The notes under the pieces are model-generated. The model had not been told where the DNA came from. It was given only the letters and a program-made list of their open reading frames with translations, and ran no database searches. 64,000 bases of DNA from contig DLST01000016.1 in NCBI GenBank assembly GCA_002500745.1, positions 206,640 through 270,639 on the forward strand, given 5' to 3'. The DNA comes from Sphingobacterium sp. UBA7855 (GTDB lineage Bacteria; Bacteroidota; Bacteroidia; Sphingobacteriales; Sphingobacteriaceae). A program made the position numbers and the translations under genes. The stretch's first letter is position 1, and every line of letters begins with the position of its first letter. This document shows positions 44,438 through 54,776 of the stretch, one piece after another.

Positions 44438-45088
44438 TTAATCTTCAACGATTTCACTGTGGATGCTGGATTTCTCTTCTTTTTCTGTTTTAAAATACCG
44501 TTTTTGAAATAACAGGATCAAAACCACCCCAACAGATATTGCCGAGTCGGCAATGTTGAATACGGGTCGGAAGAAGAGGAACTCTTCACCGCCCCAAAAG
44601 GGCACCCAAGAAGGGAAGTTGCCTTGAATTAATGGGAAATAAAGCATATCGACTACTTTTCCATGAAGAAAGGATGAGTATCCTCCTCCTGCCGGAAACA
44701 GACTCGCTTTATCATACCAGGTACTTTCACTAAAGATGACACCGTAAAAAGCAGAATCGATGATATTTCCAAGCGCACCAGCAAGAATTAAGGCTACATT
44801 TAAGATAAAGCCTCGATTATATTTATTCTTGATCATGTAATGTAGGCCGTATCCAATGCCCGCTACGGCAAGAATGCGAAATACTGTCAAAAACAATTTG
44901 CCATAATCGCCGCCAAATTCCATGCCGTAAGCCATTCCATTATTTTCAATAAAATGAATCTGGAAAAATTTCCCCAATACATGGTGGCTTTGTCCAATTG
45001 TCATGGTTAGCTTAACCCAGATCTTCGACAATTGATCTAATAAAAGAATCGCGACAATAAGTGCGATCGGTTTTGTATAACCCTTCAT
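44438..45088 (-). CDS. lspA: Lipoprotein signal peptidase II
   Basis: A 216-residue inner-membrane aspartyl peptidase that cleaves prolipoprotein signal peptides. Four membrane helices (about 7-24, 66-84, 94-112, 185-202) frame the two active-site Asp residues in ALGNIIDS and FNIADSAIS. The segment between them is about 50 residues longer than in E. coli, as is usual in Bacteroidota. It lies 55 bases past the DksA-like gene on the same strand, and follows ileS in the same run, a neighbour order conserved in many genomes. Confidence 0.93.
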   Translation of the reverse strand: MKGYTKPIALIVAILLLDQLSKIWVKLTMTIGQSHHVLGKFFQIHFIENNGMAYGMEFGGDYGKLFLTVFRILAVAGIGYGLHYMIKNKYNRGFILNVALILAGALGNIIDSAFYGVIFSESTWYDKASLFPAGGGYSSFLHGKVVDMLYFPLIQGNFPSWVPFWGGEEFLFFRPVFNIADSAISVGVVLILLFQKRYFKTEKEEKSSIHSEIVED

Positions 45089-45143
45089 TGTGTTATAAAA
45101 ATGGTCCTTGCCTAAGCAAAGACCATATATTTAATGCCTAAAA

Positions 45144-45530
45144 TTAATATTGTTTGTTTTTCGCTTCGATGCTTAGCGTCGTATGTGGAACAGCTTTCAA
45201 ACGTTCTTTTTGAATCAGTTTTCCGGTCTCTCTACAAATACCATACGTTTTGTTCTCGATGCGCACCAACGCTGCTTCAAGGTTGTCGATAAATTTCTTT
45301 TGACGAGCAGCCAATTGATTAGTTTGCTCTTTTTCTAAAGTAGCTGAACCGTCTTCCAATGTTTTGTACGTTCCAGCAGTATCGTCGGTACCATTAGCAT
45401 TACTGTTATTAAGCGTTGCGGTCAACGAGGAAAGCTCTTCTTTTGCTATTCTAAGCTTGTCTAGGATAATATCTTTGAATTCTTGTAATTCTGAATCGCT
45501 ATAGCGTGTTTTCTCGTTGTTGTTTGCCAT
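45144..45530 (-). CDS. DksA/TraR-like protein with degenerate zinc finger
   Basis: A 128-residue coiled-coil protein of the DksA/TraR group. A long N-terminal helical hairpin (about 10-75) resembles the coiled-coil tip that inserts into RNA polymerase's secondary channel. The C-terminal finger is RIENKTYGICRETGKLIQKE then LKAVPHT, with only one of the four zinc Cys left, so it cannot bind zinc the usual way. It stands three bases after ileS and before lspA. It may modulate transcription, but direct ppGpp action is unproven. Confidence 0.85.
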   Translation of the reverse strand: MANNNEKTRYSDSELQEFKDIILDKLRIAKEELSSLTATLNNSNANGTDDTAGTYKTLEDGSATLEKEQTNQLAARQKKFIDNLEAALVRIENKTYGICRETGKLIQKERLKAVPHTTLSIEAKNKQY

Positions 45531-45533
45531 AAT

Positions 45534-48500
45534 TTAATTTTTTTGGATTAATGCCTTAAGTTCTTTGCCATCGATCTCGATGGTCTCTCCTTCAGTTAGT
45601 GAATCTTCAAATACCAATGAATCGGCCAGAATTTCGGTGCAAATATACGATAAATTTTCGTTGGCAGCATTGATCACTTCCGAAGCAGCTGTTAACTTTA
45701 CGTTAATTCTGTCGGTGACTTCCAATCCCTTTTCTTTCCTTAGATTTTGTAGACGGTTAATCAATTCTCTTGATAGACCTTCTTTTTTCAATTCTTCGGT
45801 AATATGTATATCTAATGCTACGGTCAATTTACCTAAATTTGCTACCTGCCACCCCTCAACGTCTTCAGCTATAATTTCAACATCGCTCAGTAGAATCGTA
45901 TATGGCGTACCTGTTAGGGCTAATTCGCCTGTTGATTCCAACGTGCTAATTTGATCTATAGTCAACGATTGGATAGACGAAGAAACTAACTTCATATCCT
46001 TACCAACTTTCGAGCCAAGAGCTTTAAAATTTGGTTTTATTTTTTTCTTAATAATACCAGTGGTATCTGTAATGAACTCGATATCTTTAATATTGGTCTC
46101 AGAAAGTATCAGATCTTTTACTTTCTCTACCTTTACTTGGAAAACACTATCAAGTACCGGAACCAAAATTTTGTTTAATGGTTGACGTACATTGATGGAA
46201 GTTTTCTTCCGTAAAGAAAGTGTCAACGATGAGATATCCTGTGCTAAAGCCATACGTTCTTCCAGATCTTTATCGACTAGACTTTCATTGTAGACCGGGA
46301 AATTCGCCAAGTGAACAGATTCAACTTGATCCTTATTTGTTGCTGAATTTAAATCCAGGAATAACCTGTCCGAGAAGAAAGGTGATATTGGCGACATCAG
46401 TTTCGCAATCGTATCAAGACAGGTATAAAGTGTTTGATAGGCCGAAATTTTATCTTCTGTATAATCTCCTTTCCAGAAACGACGACGGCAAAGACGGACA
46501 TACCAATTGCTGAGATGTTCATCGACAAAGTTTTGAATAGTGCGCGCAGCCTTTGTAGGCTCGTAATCCGCTAAGTATTCGTCTACTTCCTTGGTCAACG
46601 AATTTAACAAGGAGATAATCCAACGGTCAATTTCAGGACGTTTTTCCAAAGCAATATCGGGTTCTGAATAGGAGAACTTATCGATATTGGCATACAGTGC
46701 AAAAAAGGCATAGGTATTATATAAAGTACCGAAGAATTTACGACGAACTTCATCCAACCCTTCCATATTGAATTTAAGGTTGTCCCATGGTGCCGCGTTA
46801 CTGATCATGTACCAGCGTGTTGCATCGGCGCTGTATTGATCGATCGTTGAGAATGGATCAACACCATTGCCCAGGCGTTTGGACATCTTATTTCCATTTT
46901 TATCCAATACCAAACCATTGGAAACCACGTTTTTGAAGGAAACCGATTTGTACATCATCGTAGAAATCGCATGTAAGGTAAAGAACCAGCCTCGTGTTTG
47001 ATCAACCCCTTCAGCAATAAAGTCTGCCGGGTATGCATGATCGAATCCAGCTTTAAAAGGAAACTCTTCCCCTTTGGCTAGTTTTTCGTGATCCAATCCC
47101 CATTGTGCATAAGGCATTGCACCTGAATCAAACCAAACATCGATCAGATCAGGTTCGCGGAATAACTTTTGTCCGGCATCAGAAACAAGGACAATATCGT
47201 CCACATATGGGCGGTGAAGATCCAGTTGTTCGGTGTCGAATTTATCCAGGTAAGCTTTATTCTTCACTTTTTCATCGTCAGACAAGACGTCTGAGTTCAG
47301 AGAAGCTTCCAATAAGGACTTTAATTCAGGTAAGGAGCCGATACAAATTTCTTCATTTTCGTCTTCTGAACGCCAGATAGGAAGTGGAGTTCCCCAGTAA
47401 CGCGAACGAGAAAGGTTCCAGTCTACCAGGTTTTCTAACCAGTTTCCAAAGCGGCCGGTACCGGTTGCTTCAGGTTTCCAGTTGATGGTTTTATTTAATG
47501 CTACCAAATCTTCCTTCACTGCTGTTGTGCGGATAAACCAGCTATCTAATGGATAGTATAGAACAGGTTTGTCTGTACGCCAACAATGTGGATAGGTATG
47601 CTCATATTTTTTGACATCGAAAGCTTTGTTGTCCTCTTTTAGTTTGATAGAGATCAACACGTCTGTGGGTTTGAAGTCTTCTTTTGAACGTTCCTCAGCG
47701 CTGTAATATTCCTCTTTGACAAATCTTCCGGCAAAATCGGTGATTTCACTTACAAAACGTCCAGTACGGTCAACAGTAGGTACCTCTTTTCCATTTTCAT
47801 CTTTTATCAAGATGCCCGGTACACCATGTTCTTTTGCTACACGAAAGTCATCCGCACCATAAGTAGGAGCAGCGTGGACAATACCAGTACCATCTTCGGT
47901 GGTAACAAAATCACCTGGAATAACGCGGAAAGCATTTTCTTGTAAGTCCTCGTTGGTGATATAGGGCAACAATTGCTCATAGCGCAAGCCAACAAGTTCT
48001 TCGCCTACAAATTCTGCTGCAAGCTCCCAAGGAATTACTTTGTCGCCCAATTTATAGTCTTGGAAGGATGCATTTTCTCCTTCCGCTTTAAAATGTTTGC
48101 TGATCAAATCTTTCGCTAACACGACAGATACAGGAGCACCAGTATATTTATTGAAAGTTCGGATTTTAACATAATTTATTTTCTTGCCTACAACCAAGGC
48201 TGTGTTGGACGGTAAAGTCCATGGCGTGGTCGTCCAGGCAATGAATGCTACATCCTCCGCATCGTCGTCAACTAATTTTTCTATCGCTGGATGAAGCTGA
48301 CTTTTGATCAGTCTAAACTCGGCAACGATGGTGGTATCTTTAACATCTTTATAGGTGCCGGGCTGGTTAAGTTCATGCGAACTCAATCCCGTACCTGCTG
48401 CCGGAGAGTAAGGTTGTATCGTATAACCCTTGTACAAAAGACCTTTTTTGTAAAGTTCTTTCAATAAATACCATAAGGTTTCGATGTATTCATTCTTGTA

Positions 48501-48947
48501 AGTAATATAAGGATGTTCAAGGTCAACCCAATAGCCCATTTTGGTGGTTAGGTCATTCCATACATCGGTATATTTCATTACCTCTTTACGACAAGCGTCA
48601 TTATATTGTTCTACGGTTATCTTTTTGCCGATATCCTCTTTTGTGATTCCAAGAGCTTTTTCGACGGCAAGTTCAATGGGCAGACCATGGGTATCCCAGC
48701 CGCCTTTTCGTTTCACTTGGTAACCTTTCAAAGTCTTGTAACGGCAGAAAATATCCTTAATCGTACGTGCCATCACGTGGTGAATTCCAGGCATTCCATT
48801 TGCAGAAGGCGGACCTTCAAAAAATGTATAGGTCTTGCTCTTAGGACGATTATTGATACTTTTTTCGAATATTTTTTCCTGTTCCCAACGGGTCAAAATC
48901 TCTTTACCTATCTCGGGTAAATTTAACTGCTTATATTCTTTGTACAT
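45534..48947 (-). CDS. ileS: Isoleucyl-tRNA synthetase
   Basis: An 1137-residue class I synthetase. The HIGH-like motif is GPPSANGMPGIHHVMART, a CPI/editing domain follows, and the second ATP motif is KMSKRLGN. The long form, with the SANGMPGIHH wording and extended C-terminal anticodon domain, is the eukaryote-like type 2 IleS found in many Bacteroidota, which is typically less sensitive to mupirocin (family knowledge, not tested here). Downstream genes dksA-like and lspA are close enough for co-transcription. Start at 48947 fits the YKEYKQLNLPEIGKEIL opening. Confidence 0.96.
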   Translation of the reverse strand: MYKEYKQLNLPEIGKEILTRWEQEKIFEKSINNRPKSKTYTFFEGPPSANGMPGIHHVMARTIKDIFCRYKTLKGYQVKRKGGWDTHGLPIELAVEKALGITKEDIGKKITVEQYNDACRKEVMKYTDVWNDLTTKMGYWVDLEHPYITYKNEYIETLWYLLKELYKKGLLYKGYTIQPYSPAAGTGLSSHELNQPGTYKDVKDTTIVAEFRLIKSQLHPAIEKLVDDDAEDVAFIAWTTTPWTLPSNTALVVGKKINYVKIRTFNKYTGAPVSVVLAKDLISKHFKAEGENASFQDYKLGDKVIPWELAAEFVGEELVGLRYEQLLPYITNEDLQENAFRVIPGDFVTTEDGTGIVHAAPTYGADDFRVAKEHGVPGILIKDENGKEVPTVDRTGRFVSEITDFAGRFVKEEYYSAEERSKEDFKPTDVLISIKLKEDNKAFDVKKYEHTYPHCWRTDKPVLYYPLDSWFIRTTAVKEDLVALNKTINWKPEATGTGRFGNWLENLVDWNLSRSRYWGTPLPIWRSEDENEEICIGSLPELKSLLEASLNSDVLSDDEKVKNKAYLDKFDTEQLDLHRPYVDDIVLVSDAGQKLFREPDLIDVWFDSGAMPYAQWGLDHEKLAKGEEFPFKAGFDHAYPADFIAEGVDQTRGWFFTLHAISTMMYKSVSFKNVVSNGLVLDKNGNKMSKRLGNGVDPFSTIDQYSADATRWYMISNAAPWDNLKFNMEGLDEVRRKFFGTLYNTYAFFALYANIDKFSYSEPDIALEKRPEIDRWIISLLNSLTKEVDEYLADYEPTKAARTIQNFVDEHLSNWYVRLCRRRFWKGDYTEDKISAYQTLYTCLDTIAKLMSPISPFFSDRLFLDLNSATNKDQVESVHLANFPVYNESLVDKDLEERMALAQDISSLTLSLRKKTSINVRQPLNKILVPVLDSVFQVKVEKVKDLILSETNIKDIEFITDTTGIIKKKIKPNFKALGSKVGKDMKLVSSSIQSLTIDQISTLESTGELALTGTPYTILLSDVEIIAEDVEGWQVANLGKLTVALDIHITEELKKEGLSRELINRLQNLRKEKGLEVTDRINVKLTAASEVINAANENLSYICTEILADSLVFEDSLTEGETIEIDGKELKALIQKN

Positions 48948-49104
48948 CAGACTGTTGTATGCTTCTTTTCTAAAGGTCGCTAATTTAGTGATTTATGATG
49001 GAAAATGAAAGAGGGCTATGTAGTGGTAATATCATTAAGTTGAAGGGAGCTGTATAGCATCTAACTTCCGGCAAATGGCGAACAGGATGGTGATAGCTGC
49101 TACA

Positions 49105-49137
49105 ACAAAGGGACTACCCATGGCAGTCCCTTTGTTA
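49105..49137 (-). terminator. Terminator after the A-type Fe-S carrier
   Basis: AACAAAGGGACT / AGTCCCTTTGTT stem (12 bp) around a 9-base loop, 23 bases past the stop codon on the minus strand. Confidence 0.75.
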
Positions 49138-49159
49138 GTTTATTCGTAAATAAATGTTG

Positions 49160-49510
49160 TTAAGCTGAGAAGCTGCTTCCACATCCGCACGTGCTAGTTG
49201 CATTCGGATTATTGAATGTGAAGCCCCGTGCATCGAGCCCTGATTTAAAGTCGATTTCCATTCCTGCAAGATATAAGCCATGAGCTTTGTTCATAAAGAT
49301 GCGAATTCCTTGGATTTCGTATTCGTTGTCACCATCCTTTTTTTGATCAAAGCCCAAGATATAACTCATTCCCGAACAACCACCACCTTCGACACCTATG
49401 CGTAAACCAAAATCATCAGAGATTTCTTGTTGATCCTTTAATTTATTCAGTTCCTTGATCGCCCCTTCTGTCAACGAAACAGGAGCAACTGCTGTATGTT
49501 CTGTACTCAT
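49160..49510 (-). CDS. A-type iron-sulfur carrier (IscA/ErpA/SufA)
   Basis: A 116-residue Fe-S assembly protein. The three conserved Cys are visible in GGGCSGMSY and TCGCGSSF near the C-terminus. It transfers or stores clusters in the cytosol. No other suf or isc gene is beside it. Distinguishing IscA, ErpA and SufA by sequence alone is not reliable, so I give no symbol. Confidence 0.93.
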   Translation of the reverse strand: MSTEHTAVAPVSLTEGAIKELNKLKDQQEISDDFGLRIGVEGGGCSGMSYILGFDQKKDGDNEYEIQGIRIFMNKAHGLYLAGMEIDFKSGLDARGFTFNNPNATSTCGCGSSFSA

Positions 49511-49713
49511 TATAATAATTTTTTAGCCGATCCAATACAAAAATACATTTTTTTGATGGCAAAACACTCGACTGGGATTTTTTGACATTTTCTAAACATT
49601 CAGTTTCTCGTCTGCTTATTCGGTCAATTATTGGAGTAGACGGATTCTTAGATAATTAGGTAATTTGCATAAATAAGGCCTTTTTTCTAAGAACATTTAA
49701 TAAAATATGGCTT

Positions 49714-49748
49714 TTTGTCGAGATTCTTTATGGAATATGCTATCTTTG
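49714..49748 (+). promoter_or_regulatory. Putative glyA promoter
   Basis: TTTTG (49713-49717 region) is followed after 23 bases by TATCTTTG (49741-49748), an exact TAnnTTTG -7 match. The glyA ATG lies 47 bases further on. Confidence 0.45.
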
Positions 49749-49795
49749 AGGCATTAAAATAAACTACAAAATTTACTTTACAACATTTAAAAACA

Positions 49796-51067
49796 ATGGA
49801 AAGAGATCAAGCCATTTTTAATTTAATAGCTGATGAGCTTAAACGCCAAGAGGAGGGTATTGAATTAATTGCTTCAGAAAACTTTGTTTCAAAACAAGTC
49901 ATGGAAGCTGCTGGTTCAGTGTTGACAAATAAATATGCAGAGGGCCTCCCAGGAAAACGTTACTATGGAGGTTGTGAAGTTGTGGATGAGATTGAAACCA
50001 TCGCAATTGATCGTGCAAAACAATTATTTGGCGCAGAATGGGTAAATGTTCAACCTCACTCTGGTGCACAGGCAAATGCCGCTGTTTTTTTGGCGACCAT
50101 CAAACCTGGCGACAAAATCTTAGGCCTTGATTTATCTCATGGTGGTCACTTGACACACGGTTCACCAGCGAACCTATCTGGAAAGATCTATCAACCGTTA
50201 TTTTATGGTGTAAAAGAAGATACTGGTCTAATTGATTATGAGCAATTGGAAGAAACAGCACTTCGCGAAAAACCTAAAATGATCATCTGTGGTGCTTCTG
50301 CGTATTCTCGTGATTGGGATTATGCACGTATACGTAAAGTTGCAGACGAAATTGGTGCTATCGTGATGGCTGATATTTCTCACCCTGCGGGTTTGATCGC
50401 GCGTGGTTTATTGAATGATCCACTTCCACATTGTCATATCGTTACGACAACGACACACAAAACGCTTCGTGGTCCACGGGGTGGTATGATTATGATCGGT
50501 AAAGATTTTGAGAATCCTTGGGGTATCAAAACACCTAAAGGTGAAATTCGTACAATTACGCAATTGTTGGATCTGGCTGTATTCCCAGGTACACAAGGTG
50601 GTCCTTTGGAGCATACCATTGCTGCGAAAGCGATCGCATACGGTGAGGCTTTATCTGATGATTATATGGAATATATCGTTCAAGTGAAGAAAAATGCGGC
50701 GGCATTGGCACAATTCTTTGTAGAAAGAGATTACAAGATCATCTCTGGCGGTACAGACAACCACTTGATGTTGGTGGATCTTCGCAACAAAGATATTTCT
50801 GGTAAAGAAGCTGAAGCTGTATTGGGCAAAGCAGGTATCACAACAAATAAAAATATGGTTCCTTTCGATACACGTTCTCCTTTTGTGACTTCAGGCGTAC
50901 GTTTTGGTACAGCTGCCATTACAACACGTGGTATTAAAGAAAATGAAATTATACAAATCGGTGAATTGATCGATGAGGCATTGAAAAATGCGTCTAACGA
51001 TACTCAACTGGATTTGATCCATGGTAAAGTAAAAGCAATGATGGCTGAGTTCCCATTGTATAAATAA
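49796..51067 (+). CDS. glyA: Serine hydroxymethyltransferase
   Basis: A 423-residue PLP enzyme that converts serine and tetrahydrofolate to glycine and methylene-THF, feeding one-carbon metabolism. The start motif [13 protein letters not shown], the [12 protein letters not shown] segment, and the PLP lysine in [14 protein letters not shown] are complete. Length is normal. It is monocistronic, with a promoter upstream and a strong terminator behind. Confidence 0.97.
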   Translation: MERDQAIFNLIADELKRQEEGIELIASENFVSKQVMEAAGSVLTNKYAEGLPGKRYYGGCEVVDEIETIAIDRAKQLFGAEWVNVQPHSGAQANAAVFLATIKPGDKILGLDLSHGGHLTHGSPANLSGKIYQPLFYGVKEDTGLIDYEQLEETALREKPKMIICGASAYSRDWDYARIRKVADEIGAIVMADISHPAGLIARGLLNDPLPHCHIVTTTTHKTLRGPRGGMIMIGKDFENPWGIKTPKGEIRTITQLLDLAVFPGTQGGPLEHTIAAKAIAYGEALSDDYMEYIVQVKKNAAALAQFFVERDYKIISGGTDNHLMLVDLRNKDISGKEAEAVLGKAGITTNKNMVPFDTRSPFVTSGVRFGTAAITTRGIKENEIIQIGELIDEALKNASNDTQLDLIHGKVKAMMAEFPLYK

Positions 51068-51589
51068 GACATTCCTCTACGAATGAAAAAAGCGGAAGTA
51101 CCATGCGGTGCTTCCGCTTTTTTTATTCCTTTTCCTAAAGCTATTTTCAATGTCCTGTTTGCAGTATAAGTACCTTTCGACTTAACTTATCATAGGAATT
51201 TTATACTTATCGGAATCGTACTCTAAACAGATCTTATAAGGATTCATTCGAATGAGGTCCCTATTAGCTTCCTATTAATTCCGGACTATACAATGCCCTG
51301 TTTACCCTGTTGTGCTTCTCGTGTAATACTGTTATATCTAGTTCCTCTTGTAAAGGAGGAATTGCTTTAGGAGCGTCCTTTTGGAAATGTGGAAAGGAAA
51401 CTTATTTTTAAATGTTAAAAAGTCTTAAAATAAAATGTAATAATTTGATTACTCATTTATTTTGCTGTAATTTGATTTGTGATTAATTGATTGTTTTACA
51501 ATAAGAAAGGATAGGTTATACGACAAACATTTACATTTTAACACAGAACTGATAATTTATTTGCGAACTGCTAAAAAAGTAAGTGACGT
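51068..51589. other. Intergenic region before the sigma factor
   Basis: Beyond the glyA terminator I see no gene or RNA signature. A 12-bp palindrome (TCATTCGAATGA) is at about 51253-51264, and the end of the gap is A/T-rich, likely holding the promoter of the sigma gene. Confidence 0.5.
51086..51124 (+). terminator. Terminator after glyA
   Basis: AAAAAAGCGGAAG / CTTCCGCTTTTTT stem with a 12-base loop and long T tract, 18 bases past the glyA stop. Confidence 0.85.
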
Positions 51590-52186
51590 ATGAGACTTTT
51601 AAAAAGTAAAAGCGATCAAGAGTTGATCCAAATGTATGTCGGTGGCCAAGAGTCTGGCCTAGAGGCATTGTTGAATCGATATAAATCGAAAATTTATACC
51701 TCTATATATATGAAAGTAAAGGATGAATATCTTGCTGAAGATATTTTCCAGGAGACTTTCATTAAAATCATCAACACATTAAAATCAGGAAAATATAACG
51801 AAGAAGGTAAATTTTTGCCTTGGGCTATTCGTATAGCACACAATATGATTGTCGACTTTTTTAGAAAGGCAAAACGGGCACCAAATATTGTAAACGCTGA
51901 TGGTTTTGATATCTTTGAGGTCCTCGAATTTAGCGATGAAAGTGCTGAGTCAAAGATGCTAAAAAGACAGGTCGATGTAGACCTGAAGAAAATGATTCAA
52001 AAGCTTCCCGATGATCAAAAAGAAGTGCTCATTATGCGGCACTTTTGCGATATGAGTTTTAAAGATATCGCAGAAATCACCGAAGTAAGTATCAATACAG
52101 CTTTAGGAAGAATGCGTTACGCACTAAGTAATTTACGTAAGATGATCGAAGGTACTGATCTTACATTACAGATGGGGTATTTGTAA
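51590..52186 (+). CDS. RNA polymerase sigma factor, ECF-like
   Basis: A 198-residue sigma factor. Region 2 is seen at about 15-85 (YLAEDIFQETFIKIINTL and FLPWAIRIAHNMIVDFFRKAK) and region 4 at about 130-185 (LPDDQKEVLIMRHFCDMSFKDIAEI, then VSINTALGRMRYALSNL). It is alone, with no adjacent anti-sigma gene, and has a terminator of its own. A 522-base gap precedes it. Its regulon is unknown. Orphan copies with this wording are common in the order; they may act in general stress control. Confidence 0.9.
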   Translation: MRLLKSKSDQELIQMYVGGQESGLEALLNRYKSKIYTSIYMKVKDEYLAEDIFQETFIKIINTLKSGKYNEEGKFLPWAIRIAHNMIVDFFRKAKRAPNIVNADGFDIFEVLEFSDESAESKMLKRQVDVDLKKMIQKLPDDQKEVLIMRHFCDMSFKDIAEITEVSINTALGRMRYALSNLRKMIEGTDLTLQMGYL

Positions 52187-52216
52187 TAAATAAGGGCGAT
52201 TAACGCCCTTATTTAT
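52186..52216 (+). terminator. Terminator after the sigma factor
   Basis: ATAAATAAGGGCG / CGCCCTTATTTAT stem with a 5-base loop begins on the last base of the stop codon. Confidence 0.75.
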
Positions 52217-52577
52217 GATCCATCTTCTCTATCTACTGCCCAATTATACAACTATAATTCCAACCTACAAAAGTAATTTTTTAAAAAGCATTCGTTGATT
52301 ATTTTTTCCTCCAATTGATTTGGTTTATTTCCGAAAGAACTACTTTAAGAGCGGCTTCTCGTGTATTGTTGGAACGCGCGGAGGTTATTTCAAACCTGAT
52401 ATGATGGTATTTATTTAAAGACGTGAGGTAAATATGTCATGTGGAGATCAGAAGAAACTGTTCTTTTTGTCAGATCAAAGAGTTTTATTATCTTAGGAGT
52501 TTATGGAAACGCCTTTTTTCAAGAACTGGAATAAGGTTTGATAGTCATATAATAACTATAAAAACGATTAAATAGCT
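52187..52577. other. Intergenic region before the zinc peptidase
   Basis: Past the sigma terminator no supported gene is seen. Two very short frames occur: 52435-52497 (20 codons, MSCGDQKKLFFLSDQRVLLS) and one from ATGGAAACG near 52503 (12 codons) preceded by a TTAGGAG sequence. Both are likely chance. Confidence 0.45.
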
Positions 52578-53273
52578 ATGTACTTGATTTTATTCATTGG
52601 GATAATGGTGGTGAGCCTAATTGTCCAAACAAGATTCAAAAACAAATTTAAGAAATATGCTGAGATGCCATTGAACAATGGGATGTCCGGAGCTGAGATT
52701 GCGCAAAAAATGTTAAATGATAACGGTATATATGATGTAAAGGTGTTATCTATCCCAGATCGTTTGGGAGATCACTATAATCCGTCAGATAAGACCGTGA
52801 ATTTAAGTCCCGAGGTTTACAGTGGTCGTAGTGTTGCGGCTGCAGCAGTGGCGGCGCACGAATGCGGTCATGCTGTACAGCATGCGAAAGCCTATAAATG
52901 GTTGGGATTTCGTTCGGCTATGGTGCCCATGGTAAATGCCGCTTCCAAACTGACATCTTGGGTGTTGATGCTCGGCGTTATGTTGTTTGCCTTTTCCAAA
53001 GGTGGTAACCCCTGGCTTTTAGCTGTGGGTGTAGGCGCATTGGCTATTACGACAATTTTTTCTTTTATTACCTTACCTGTAGAGTTCGATGCATCAAACC
53101 GTGCACTGGAATGGTTAAACCATGCGGGTGTAACGTATAATGGCGAAGAGCATGAGGGAGCAAAAGATGCCTTGAAATGGGCGGCGATGACCTATGTCGT
53201 AGCGGCGTTAAGCGCACTGGTGACTCTTTTATATTACGCCTCTATATTATTTGGTGGTCGTAGAAGTGATTAA
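52578..53273 (+). CDS. Zinc metallopeptidase, YugP family, membrane-bound
   Basis: A 231-residue membrane protein of the Zn_peptidase_2 group. A first helix (about 2-18) is followed by the AAHECGHAVQHAKAY zinc site (HExxH form), then membrane stretches at about 120-138, 146-165 and 205-225. Family members are of unknown substrate. It is a single gene with a terminator. Confidence 0.88.
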   Translation: MYLILFIGIMVVSLIVQTRFKNKFKKYAEMPLNNGMSGAEIAQKMLNDNGIYDVKVLSIPDRLGDHYNPSDKTVNLSPEVYSGRSVAAAAVAAHECGHAVQHAKAYKWLGFRSAMVPMVNAASKLTSWVLMLGVMLFAFSKGGNPWLLAVGVGALAITTIFSFITLPVEFDASNRALEWLNHAGVTYNGEEHEGAKDALKWAAMTYVVAALSALVTLLYYASILFGGRRSD

Positions 53274-53300
53274 ATACAGGTATGGCCACTTTATCTTGCC

Positions 53301-53333
53301 AAAAATGCGATTATTTTTTATAGTCGCATTTTT
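53301..53333 (+). terminator. Terminator after the zinc peptidase
   Basis: AAAAATGCGA / TCGCATTTTT stem around a 13-base AT-rich loop, 27 bases past the stop. Confidence 0.75.
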
Positions 53334-53407
53334 TATGGGGTGTTAATGAGGTTACTATAGACAATTTTTTTAACTTTGCTGTTTATATAGAATAAGATTC
53401 AGATTTT

Positions 53408-54748
53408 ATGTTTTCAAATCTTCAAGATAAGTTAGATAGGGCCTTTAAAGTATTAAAAGGACAAGGTAGTATTACCGAGATCAACGTTGCAGAAACGATG
53501 AAAGAAATTCGCAAAGCGTTGTTGGACGCCGATGTGAATTATAAAACTGCCAAAACTTTTACCGACGATGTTAAACAAAAAGCTTTAGGTGAAAATGTAC
53601 TGACAAGTATATCGCCAGGCCAATTGTTGACAAAGATCATGAACGATGAGTTGACTGCTTTGATGGGCGGGTCTGTTACGGAGCTTGAAACTGGGAAAAA
53701 TCCAACAATTATTTTAATTGCGGGGTTAAATGGTGCTGGTAAAACAACGTTTTCAGGTAAGTTGGCGTTGTATCTTAAAGATAAAAAAAATAAGAAGCCA
53801 TTATTGGTTGCCGGTGATGTTTACCGTCCCGCTGCGATCGATCAATTGGAAGTACTTGCAGAGCAAGTAGGGGTACCCGTTTATGTGAATCGTGAATCTA
53901 ACGATCCTATTGCTATTGCAAAGGCTGGTGTTGAGGAAGCTAAACGTAATGGGAACAATGTTGTAATTATTGATACTGCTGGTCGTTTGGCAATAGATGA
54001 GCCTTTAATGGTAGAAATTACTGCAGTTAAAGAAGCTACAAAGCCTGATGAGATTCTATTTGTTGTGGATTCAATGACTGGGCAGGATGCAGTTAATACC
54101 GCAAAAACATTTAATGACCGTTTAGACTTTACAGGAGTAGTCCTGACTAAGTTAGATGGAGATACACGTGGTGGTGCGGCATTATCTATCAAATCTGTCG
54201 TGAATAAGCCTATTAAGTTTATTGGTACGGGTGAAAAGATGGATGCACTGGATGTATTCCACCCTGATCGTATGGCTTCGCGTATTTTGGGAATGGGTGA
54301 TGTGGTGTCCTTAGTAGAGCGGGCGCAGCAGCAATTTGACGAGAAACAGGCTGCAGAGCTTCAAAAGAAAATCCGTAAGAATAAATTCGATTTCAACGAT
54401 TTTAAATCCCAAATTCAACAGATTAAGAAAATGGGTAATATGAAAGACCTTATGGGAATGATCCCTGGTGTCGGTAAAGCAATGAAGGATATTGAAGTCG
54501 ACGATAATGCATTCAAACCTATTGAAGCAATTATCGACTCTATGACTCCTTTCGAACGTGAAAATCCAGATGTCATTGATCAAAAACGTCGTTTGCGTAT
54601 TGCAAAAGGATCAGGTACTGATATTAATGAAGTGAATAAATTATTGAAACAATTTGGTGATATGCGTAAAGTCATGAAACAGATGTCTAATCCAGCAATG
54701 GCTGCTAAATTGATGCGTAATATGCCCAAAATGCCGGGAAAAATGTAA
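53408..54748 (+). CDS. ffh: Signal recognition particle protein Ffh
   Basis: A 446-residue SRP54-type GTPase. The helical N domain, G domain (GLNGAGKTTFSGKLA P-loop, DTAGRLAID, TKLDGDTRGG) and a Met-rich M domain (MRKVMKQMSNPAMAAKLMRNMPKMPGKM at the end) are all present. It carries ribosome-nascent chains to the membrane receptor FtsY with 4.5S RNA. I did not find the SRP RNA gene in the window. Confidence 0.96.
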   Translation: MFSNLQDKLDRAFKVLKGQGSITEINVAETMKEIRKALLDADVNYKTAKTFTDDVKQKALGENVLTSISPGQLLTKIMNDELTALMGGSVTELETGKNPTIILIAGLNGAGKTTFSGKLALYLKDKKNKKPLLVAGDVYRPAAIDQLEVLAEQVGVPVYVNRESNDPIAIAKAGVEEAKRNGNNVVIIDTAGRLAIDEPLMVEITAVKEATKPDEILFVVDSMTGQDAVNTAKTFNDRLDFTGVVLTKLDGDTRGGAALSIKSVVNKPIKFIGTGEKMDALDVFHPDRMASRILGMGDVVSLVERAQQQFDEKQAAELQKKIRKNKFDFNDFKSQIQQIKKMGNMKDLMGMIPGVGKAMKDIEVDDNAFKPIEAIIDSMTPFERENPDVIDQKRRLRIAKGSGTDINEVNKLLKQFGDMRKVMKQMSNPAMAAKLMRNMPKMPGKM

Positions 54749-54776
54749 TTTTTAGAGAATAGTTACATCATAAGAG

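Noticed and set aside
45534..48947. IleS as a horizontally acquired resistance copy
   Set aside because: The eukaryote-like type is widespread as the housekeeping form in Bacteroidota and the gene sits in a conserved run with lspA.
51253..51264. A 12-bp palindrome TCATTCGAATGA in the gap before the sigma factor
   Set aside because: It is isolated, far from the start codon, and such palindromes arise by chance.
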